Source of the DNA: Rhynchopus sp. YZ270_cl-10
Taxonomy: Eukaryota > Euglenozoa > Diplonemea > Diplonemida > Diplonemidae
Reading direction: 5' to 3'
DNA: 64,000 nt
Assembly: GCA_964035575.1 (NCBI GenBank)
Contig: OZ037920.1
Coordinates: 248,001-312,000 of the forward strand
In this document: piece after piece, positions 57,236-64,000 of the stretch
Numbering within the stretch: the first letter of the stretch is position 1
Layout: every line of letters starts with the position of its first letter
Translations under genes and position numbers: made by a program
Notes under the pieces: generated by a model
The model's database searches: none
What the model saw: the letters and a program-made list of their open reading frames with translations, nothing else
Told to the model about the DNA's origin: nothing

Positions 57236-58400
57236 GCTGTCTCGCAACGAGGACTGGTGGAAGACTGTCCCTAAGAGGAAGGGGACTTCCGTGGCACCTG
57301 TGCTGTTTGCATTTCGCTCATCCACTCCCTCCCCTCACCTGCCCTCCCCAACCCACCCATCCCATCCACACCCACACCCCAAAACACAACAGGAAAAGAC
57401 AAGAAAGCGTCAGACGATGCCGTCTCAACTGTGTTCTCTCGGTCACTCTGCAGCACGTGATCTGGGAACTCCCAGAAGCAGCTCCAGTACGACGTGTTTT
57501 GTGTTACAGTTGGTCATCATACGCAAGGTTGTGGTTGTGAGGTGTGTGGGTGTGGATGCGTCTTGCAGCAGTATTATCCCACCAGCCCCAGAAGGGGGCG
57601 GCAGGTCCTTGATGCTGCGTCAGGTTTGGGTCGTCAGGTGTGCTGTGAAGAACAGACACACGATGGAACTCATGAAGGTGTTCAGACTGTTAAAAAGCTC
57701 GTTTTGATTTTCAGTGTATCGTCAGCCCCACAAGGGGTAGGTGTTGGATCCAGATGAAAAACTGTCATCATTTCCTTCGGCATTCACTCCAGAGAAAACA
57801 TCCTTGTCTCGCAACGAGGACTGGTGGAAGACTGTCCCTAAGAGGAAGGGGACTTCCGTGGCACCTGTGCTTTCTTCACAAAAGAACAAAAGATTTCTCG
57901 ATGATGTTGTGCTGTTCAGATTGTTGAGACCCGAGAATACTTGTTGCAGACATCAAAGGGCAGAAGCCTTCAGGCACACTTTTGTGTGGTGTATTGCTCA
58001 TCATGCTCAGCACAGAAACGGCTACTGCGGGGACTGCAGATACAGTTGACAACTGTACATCTTTCTTGGAAGTGGTGTGTTGGGGGTGGTGTTCAGACTG
58101 TTAAAAAGCTCGTTTTGATTTTCAGTGTATCGTCAGCCCCACAAAGGGGTAGGTGTTGGATCCAGATGAAAAACTGTCATCATTTTGAGTGTGGTGTGAT
58201 GTGACGTGATGTGATCTTTTCTTGCGCCCTTGGGAGACCTCACACCCATTTGCTGTAAGTTGGGCACACGTGAGGGACTATGAAGACACGCCTTTTTGCT
58301 GCTCAACACTCACTCCAGAGAAAACATCCTTGTCTCGCAACGAGGACTGGTGGAAGACTGTCCCTAAGAGGAAGGGGACTTCCGTGGCACCTGTGCTTCC
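57236..58400 (+). repeat. mosaic repeat M3 (A-D-C-A-B-C-A)
   Basis: A 57238-57301, D about 57304-57670, C (truncated) about 57675-57775, A 57805-57868, B about 57895-58010, C about 58052-58328 and A 58332-58395. The A-D-C stretch is nearly identical to 11535-12060 of M1, 46 kb away. It lies about 260 bases 5' of the ArfGAP ATG. Confidence 0.85.
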
Positions 58401-60784
58401 TTTTTACTTTCCCCCCTCCCACCTCTCTTCCTCCTCCTCCCCATTTACCCAATACACTTTATTTTGGGTTCCACAAACACCACCTCGGGATATCGAAAGA
58501 GAGAGATTCAAAAAAAAGGCAAACTTTCTTTTTTCGTTTTGTTCGCTTTTTTTTTATATAATTGGTTCGGTTCTATTAGCAGGGACGGGGGAACTCCCAT
58601 GGGGGGTGTATGTCATGTTGCTGTGTGTGGGAGGTTACTTCTGTGAGGACAATGAAGAGACGCCATCCCCCACCTCACAAGGCTAGGATGCGTTACAGAC
58701 AAAAAAAGAAAAGAAAAGTTTATAAGATGATCCTAAGCCTCTCGTGCTTAGTCACCTAACCTAAAAAAAAATGAACGGCCATCTAAAAAAGGGGTGTGCA
58801 GGGCGACGAAAGACAACACAGGTAACAAAGCAGTAGTACAAAATAACTTAATTAATACACAATCACAATACAGCTGTATTGTGTGTATTATGTATTGTGA
58901 TAGGGCAATTATCACAATACAGCCAACTACTAGGGGAAAAGTAAGATGAACCAAGTCTCTCTGTTTAGTCCACCAAGAAAAAAACATTGTGTCTATTGAA
59001 GTTGACTTGAAATACAAAAATCCCTCTCGTAAACACATGACCGGGTACACCCGAATGGACCCCCAACCATGTAATTCATTAAATACCGGGTGAATGTGGC
59101 ACACCTAAACAGACTTTATGTTAGGTGCTGACACCCCCCCGATTGTTGGACTCCACTTTTTGCTTTTCTGGAAACAAAGGGGGCAGGGGAGTTTTGTTGA
59201 AACGGACATTGAAGAAAAAAAGACTTACAAAAAAAAAAAAAAAAAAAAAAAAAACTTGAAAGACGAACCACTGTAAGGGAGAGGGTGGTGGGGAAAGGTG
59301 TGGAACTCCAAATAGACGCGCCCTTTGTCTGTTCTTTCTTTTGCAGGTTCTGTCCGGTGGCCCCCTAAAAAGGCTAGTATGCTTGACAGAAAACGATACA
59401 CAACGGACACCCCAGAATAGTGTGTGTGTGGCATACGGGCTTTTTGGTTGTTGGACGTCAAATTTTTGTTTAAAAAAATATCGCAAAAAAATAGAGAGGG
59501 GGAAAAAGGAGAAAAGAAAGAGAGAAAAAACTAGTGAACGGATCGCAACCTAAAATGCTGCCTGAGTATTAAATTTTGAAACAAAGAACACTGATGCATA
59601 CACACCTACAATATGGTCATTGTGTGAGAAAGCCGATTCACAAAACAAACCAAAAAAAAGTTGACTTGACATACAAAGCCCTCTTCGTGACTAGTGAATC
59701 TCAAAAAATAGACAGCATGCACATTCTCGTATGAATGCACCCCCCAACTACAAACTTCAACCACAGCCCACCCCCATCCCCCCCATCCATCTGCCACAAC
59801 GTTGTTAGAATATTAGGCAGGAAGAAACTTTCTCTGCTTGTTTTTTTTTTTAATTTTTGTATTTTTTTTTTGCCGAAGAACGACTTTTGCGAGGCAATAA
59901 TACACCCAAAAAAAAAAGTGAATTCGTGTACCGTAACTTTATTAGAATATTGACTACCAGCCTGCAGTCTTCTTAGAGATCCTATAAAAGGTTGCAACAC
60001 CAATCATAAGTCCATAACTTACAACTGCACCTAATCTTCCATACCATCGTCCCCTGCTTAGTTTTGTCTAAGATGAACCGAAGCCTCTGTGCTAAGTCAT
60101 CTTAAAAATAGGTGTTCAGTTAGTGCACAATCGATACCCCCCCCCCCCCCCCCCCGTTTCGTCCCCCCTTTCTTTGTCAAAGAAAATAAAATAAACACGT
60201 TATCAGGATATTTATTGGTTTTGCTACAAACCAGGAAGCACAAAAAAAGAAAAAAAATTACAGAGACACATCGTGAACAATATTCTGCATAGGAAATACA
60301 CAGAAATTTGAATTTGAAGTTGAATACACACAGAGACATAAGAGACACCCTAAAAAAGTTTTCACAAAGTTCGCGCTTACAGAGAAAAAAAACCCCTCCC
60401 TCCCTCCCCCCAGGGAATTCTTTGACAGTCTGTCTTAGCGTCGCCATTCGGGGCGGTCTGCGCTAAGAAAAGATACCAAGAAAACGGAGGATCTTCGGCG
60501 CTCATTGACACTGTTGGACATATATGTTGTGTTGCTTTGAACATAATATGGCAGTCTGGTCTAGCTTTTGACCAACATTTCCCGATATTAGCGCAAAAGA
60601 GTCGGAACATCTTTCCCTGCACGACACAATGGTGATGTGCGTCCTTCCAGGCAATGCCGAATGACTAAACGGGTGGCTACGGGACGCCTGCCTGCGACGC
60701 CAGCAGAACCCCTCCTGCTATCACCTCAGAGGTTGTGCTGCTGAGGGGCTGCTTGGGTTCGGGTCGTGAGCCACATCACTCTTC
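58401..60784. other. spacer with MITE, R1 and R5 copies; no gene seen
   Basis: An R5-type hairpin lies at 58720-58765 and a palindromic MITE at 58850-58922. R1 copies are at 58998-59085 and 59658-59703. An A run lies at 59228-59253, another R5-type hairpin at about 60060-60110 and a poly-C tract at about 60138-60155. Open frames are simple-sequence products. Confidence 0.5.
58850..58922. mobile_element. palindromic MITE (ATAATTGCCC family)
   Basis: AATACACAATCACAATACAG..CTGTATTGTGTGTATTATGT..ATTGTGATAGGGCAATTATC. The left arm has lost its ATAATTGCCC end, so this copy is truncated compared with 7147-7226. Confidence 0.55.
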
Positions 60785-63458
60785 TTACTTCGTGGAGGCA
60801 ACAGAGAACCAAGCAATAGAAGAATCGGCGCCTGCAGGAAGTGTGGTTGTATTTGATAGAGGGCAAACCCTAACGCTAGTAAAAATATCAGGATTTTTTC
60901 CTGGCCGTTTTGATTTAAAAAAAAAGTCTTGAAATGCAAAGCCCCCTCGTAAACAGTGGACCCCCCAACCATTGTAGTCCTACGCCCATTTCGTGGTTTA
61001 CATCTGATATGTGCTACTCCCGCTTCCACTAAAATGAGGGGAGTTGGGTTTAGTCATAAGAACTGTACTGCAATGTGACCAAAAGGCTGTGCAGATCACC
61101 CCTCTACAAGACTCAGGGGGTGTTTTACATACCTGCGGTGGCGACGATGTTCCGCCCTGCCTGATGCATAACTACGTTGATGGCCTCGCCAAAGCGTTTT
61201 GTGTGTGGGGATGGGAGCTGCTGCACTACCTGTAATGCATGGTGGATAGGTGGGATTGAGCAACACAACAAAAAAGAGTTGACAGAAACGATCAGTAGCG
61301 TTTTTCGAAAAAAAAAAAAGTGAAGTTGGCATCATGCAATCATTCGTTCCAGAGGGGGTTTCTTCGCAAAGTGGTTAAAAAGGGTACATACCGCCGCATC
61401 GACAGTGGAAAGTGCGAGAACACGCCCGTCATGTCCGGTGGTTAAGACAATGTCTTGCTGTGGTGGTTGGTGGTGTTGTTTTATTTGTACTGATTTTTCC
61501 AGCATTTGCGTCTCTTGAGCATGTCCCCACAACCAATATCCACAGAGAAAACAAAGAAGCATACCTGCGCGAAATCGATTGAAGAGATAGGTGCAGTGTG
61601 CGGGTTCGCAACAATCGTTGCGCGTCCGTCGGTCGGTGTAAATAGCTGTGCGTGAAGAAGAAAAAAAAAATATTTCAAATTGACCCCACCACAGCAGTCA
61701 TAAATAGAGAACGGTGTATTTCAAATTCAACCCCAATTTACTCGGTTTTGGAATTTTCCCTCAAAAAAGCGTTTCAAACCGGAATCGCTCCGGAAATGCA
61801 ACAAAACGCAGTACTGCGAAAACACCACAAAACCCTCTCTACACACGCCCCCCTTTTTTGGGCTCTTCTCGACTTTTTCGAGAAAAAATTTCGGCCAGAG
61901 TTAAAAAAATACCCAAGCAGACCCCCATCCCCTCCCTTTCCCCTCAAAAGAACCATACCTCAAACCGTCCCGACTGCATCCCGACTGCAGCAAGCTGTGC
62001 CGAGGGGGAGACCCCGAGGGAGGTAGGCCTTGCCTGCAGTGCTCTGTGCCAGAGGTTCGCCCCACCCCCGGTGGTTTGGAACGCTGCTATTCCGAAGCTC
62101 TTCCCCACGACATACGTCACCACGAGCCGCGCCGAGGAGAGATGACAATGTATGGGACAGAAGGGACCGTCTCCAAGCATTTCCTCTGTAGGAGCAAAGC
62201 GGCAGATCACTGCGGGCACCTTATCAACCCTGTCGACCCGCTTCCAGAGGAGCATCGAACCATCGCAGGAAACTGACGCAAAGTACAGTGCAGATGCGAA
62301 TGCATCCAACCCACCTTCCTCCCCACCCGACGTCCGCTTCAGCACCGACAGCCCCCACACCGCATTTCTATGGTCAGAAAGCTCCGATACACTGTGTATG
62401 CTTCCAGAGTCATCCCGGTCTTTATCCCGAGAGGAATGCCCTGCGTCTCCAGGAAGTTTCCATATTCGTATCTTCCCATCTAAAGCGCCTGCTAAGACCT
62501 CATCCTTATACGACGCCAATGAAACAACCGGTGCAGTATGCCCTCTAAAGGTCGTTAAAGGCTCCTCTCGTTCCTTTCCTTTTAAAACTCTTCTTGCGTC
62601 CCAAAGCTTGACCACATGATCATCCCCTCCTGTCACCATAAGCGCGCCTTCACACCATGTTCCGCAACGAACAGAAGAAAAATGGCCTCGAACGCAAGCT
62701 TTAAACTCCCAAGGGCGTGCATTCGAACCGCGTGGTGATGAAACCGCAACCGGGGCAGGCAGCGCAGCTGTTGGGGGTTGCAGATTGGTCCCCGCCTGAG
62801 GGGACCGAGGAAGCTCTCCCCTTGGAGACGTATCGCCCCCTTTTTCTGAAGGGTGCTTATTTGCGAAGGAGGACTCCCTCTCGGTGGTGTGTGAAGGGGA
62901 GACCATGGGAACGTATGGGGGCACCTGAGACCGTGATGAGGTGGCCTCCCACTCCCCGGCGACACTGCCAGCACTGCTGCCTTCGTGGGTATCGTATTTT
63001 TCTTTTTGCTCTTTTTCTTCGCTTGGTGCCTGCAAAGCGACCGGGCTGATTGATTCAGTATGTTGCGGGCTGGTCTGCAAAGTGGAGATCTGCCCAGCAT
63101 GATCCTCTGTATGGAGAGCAGCATGGGGTTGGCTGATATCAGTGTTCGGGTCCTCCTCTACGTTGATGTCAGCAAGGTCGACTCCACCAGACCCGCCTTT
63201 TGCGGTAAGCTTCGCGTCAAGCAGCTTCACCTTTCTCCCCAACATCGTCTCCGCTGCGCGACTCGCCCGCAGCAAATGCTTCAACTGTTCAACACTCGCA
63301 CACAGCAACGCCTTCTCGTTCTGCCACACCTCCCTCTCCTTGTGAAATCTTCTCCATTCCGACTCCATCCACGCCACCACCCCGGTATAAGTGTATTGCG
63401 GTGGGTCACCTGGTGCCCCCTGTGCAGGAAGCACGCCTGCTGCCTCCATCCTCCACAA
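60785..63458 (-). CDS. striatin homologue (STRIPAK scaffold, PP2A B''' type)
   Basis: Five exons: 61959-63458, 61565-61645, 61392-61457, 61133-61229 and 60785-60831, joining in frame to 596 residues. A second in-frame Met lies three codons downstream. Introns start GTATG and end CAG. Residues about 22-55 (YTYTGVVAWMESEWRRF, EREVWQNEKALL) match the striatin N-terminal helix that pairs in a coiled coil and binds PP2A. A disordered Ser/Pro-rich linker (about 105-248) follows. WD40 repeats start at about 257 (VRGHFSSV...GGDDHVVKLWD), then FRGHTAPV...GALDGKIRIWK and others. The last two exons complete the propeller with KRFGEAINVV and ATAGADSSIAWF, as in striatin C-termini. Striatins hold PP2A and GCKIII kinases together. 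Intron 4 holds an R1 copy. An AG lies 21 bases before the first ATG. Confidence 0.88.
60926..61020 (+). repeat. R1 dispersed repeat in striatin intron 4
   Basis: GTCTTGAAATGCAAAGCCCC, CTCGTAAACAGTGGACCCCC, AACCATTGTAGTCC and CCCATTTCGTGGTTTACATC. The GTACCTTTTGGTATGACC middle is deleted, so the stem-loop is lost in this copy. Confidence 0.65.
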
Positions 63459-63481
63459 ATGCCAATAAAGGGAGGGAGACT

Positions 63482-64000
63482 TCCGGAGAGAGGGGAGAGG
63501 AGGGGAGTGGGGGGGGTTGGGGTGGTACCCTGGTGTTTTGTTGTGTCAAATATTAAAAGGGCTGACTTGAAATACAAAGCCCTGTACCTTTGGTACCGGC
63601 TGTACCGGGGGGTGGACACCCAACCATTGGAGTCCATGTCAGTCATGAAACGGCGGTGGTATTAGAGTTTCTATATCCCGAAACACATCAAAGCTTTTTG
63701 ACCCATTAAGAGTGTGTATGCGAATTGGGCAGGATGGTGGCCATGGAAGTCGGTATCCGATAATGAATGTGTAACAACTCACCTGCCGAATGAACCTGTC
63801 CCGAAAATGGATGACCCACCCATAGTCGGCCGTGCTCCGGTATTGAAAAGCCGTGGCATGCGTAGGAGTGCGTGACCCACGCCGCACTCATCGAATGAAC
63901 CTCTCCCGAAAAAATGGATGGTGCTCAAAAATACATTCTTTTTTTATTCTCGGTTATTTTCATAGAATTGTGTCAGTCGATCTCCCCACCCCCCCTGTCC
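63482..64000. other. right-edge spacer with R1 copy and a twofold GAATGAACCT motif
   Basis: R1 is at 63559-63640. GAATGAACCTGTCCCGAAAA..TGGATG (63790-63813) recurs as GAATGAACCTCTCCCGAAAA..ATGGATG (63893-63919), about 100 bases apart. No exon is recognised before the edge. Confidence 0.5.
63559..63640 (+). repeat. R1 dispersed repeat (internally deleted)
   Basis: TGACTTGAAATACAAAGCCC, then directly TGTACCTTTGGTACCGGCTG, CCGGGGGGTGGACACCC, AACCATTGGAGTCC. The CTCTCGTGAACAG loop is missing. Confidence 0.65.

Noticed and set aside
60377-60622. Minus-strand frame 3' of striatin considered as its last exon
   Set aside because: The exon at 60785-60831 fits phase and ends the propeller with the striatin-type AGADSSIAWF. 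The more distal frame has no such match.

Overview
The window is nuclear DNA of a single-celled eukaryote. It has spliced protein genes separated by long, repeat-rich, homopolymer-rich spacers. I could rebuild eleven protein genes, and all eleven read from the minus strand. Six of them contain cis-introns; I placed 19, and 17 of these start with GTAT (the other two start with GTAA). All but one of the acceptors are CAG. For most genes a pyrimidine tract followed by AG lies 6-27 bases upstream of the start codon. One-strand gene order plus acceptor-like sites just before start codons is the pattern of polycistronic transcription with spliced-leader trans-splicing. Together with many cis-introns, an axonemal kinesin-9 and a J-protein with a mitochondrial presequence, this suggests a flagellate of the Euglenozoa, with a diplonemid or euglenid fitting better than a kinetoplastid. 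No spliced-leader or rRNA gene is present to prove it, so the assignment is inference.

Layout, left to right: a coiled-coil protein running off the left edge (156-1591); a three-CGHC protein disulfide isomerase (3888-6405, 3 exons); a kinesin-9 (7268-10614, 5 exons); a mosaic repeat array (about 10.7-12.3 kb); an unrecognised coiled-coil protein (12966-14168); a 921-bp terminal-inverted-repeat element (14.7-15.6 kb); a 1668-residue five-span membrane protein with a 38-residue polyglutamine tract (16891-21897); an 11-kb gene desert (22-32.8 kb) packed with foldback palindromes, a Mutator-like element and nested MITEs; a CCCH zinc-finger protein (32858-33628); a C2-like/coiled-coil protein (36204-39935); a mitochondrial J-protein (40487-41554); a repeat-bearing spacer (41.6-46.3 kb); a long coiled-coil kinesin (46357-51740, 3 exons); a second mosaic repeat; an ArfGAP2/3-type GTPase activator (54900-56979, 6 exons including a 17-nt microexon); a third mosaic repeat; and a striatin homologue (60785-63458, 5 exons).

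The genes share no single pathway. Two kinesins and several coiled-coil or C2-like proteins point to cytoskeleton and flagellum. PDI, ArfGAP and the membrane protein belong to the secretory pathway. Striatin is the scaffold of the STRIPAK phosphatase-kinase complex. The most unusual content is non-coding: (i) a mosaic of four repeat blocks (A-D), present immediately 5' of three genes, whose A block is nearly invariant in nine copies and can form a hairpin; (ii) several families of short dispersed repeats, two of which are stem-loops sharing a CTCTCGTG-type loop, and which also sit inside introns; (iii) two abutting foldback elements, one a near-perfect palindrome of about 1.2 kb. I found no CRISPR array, rRNA gene or convincing intact tRNA gene.
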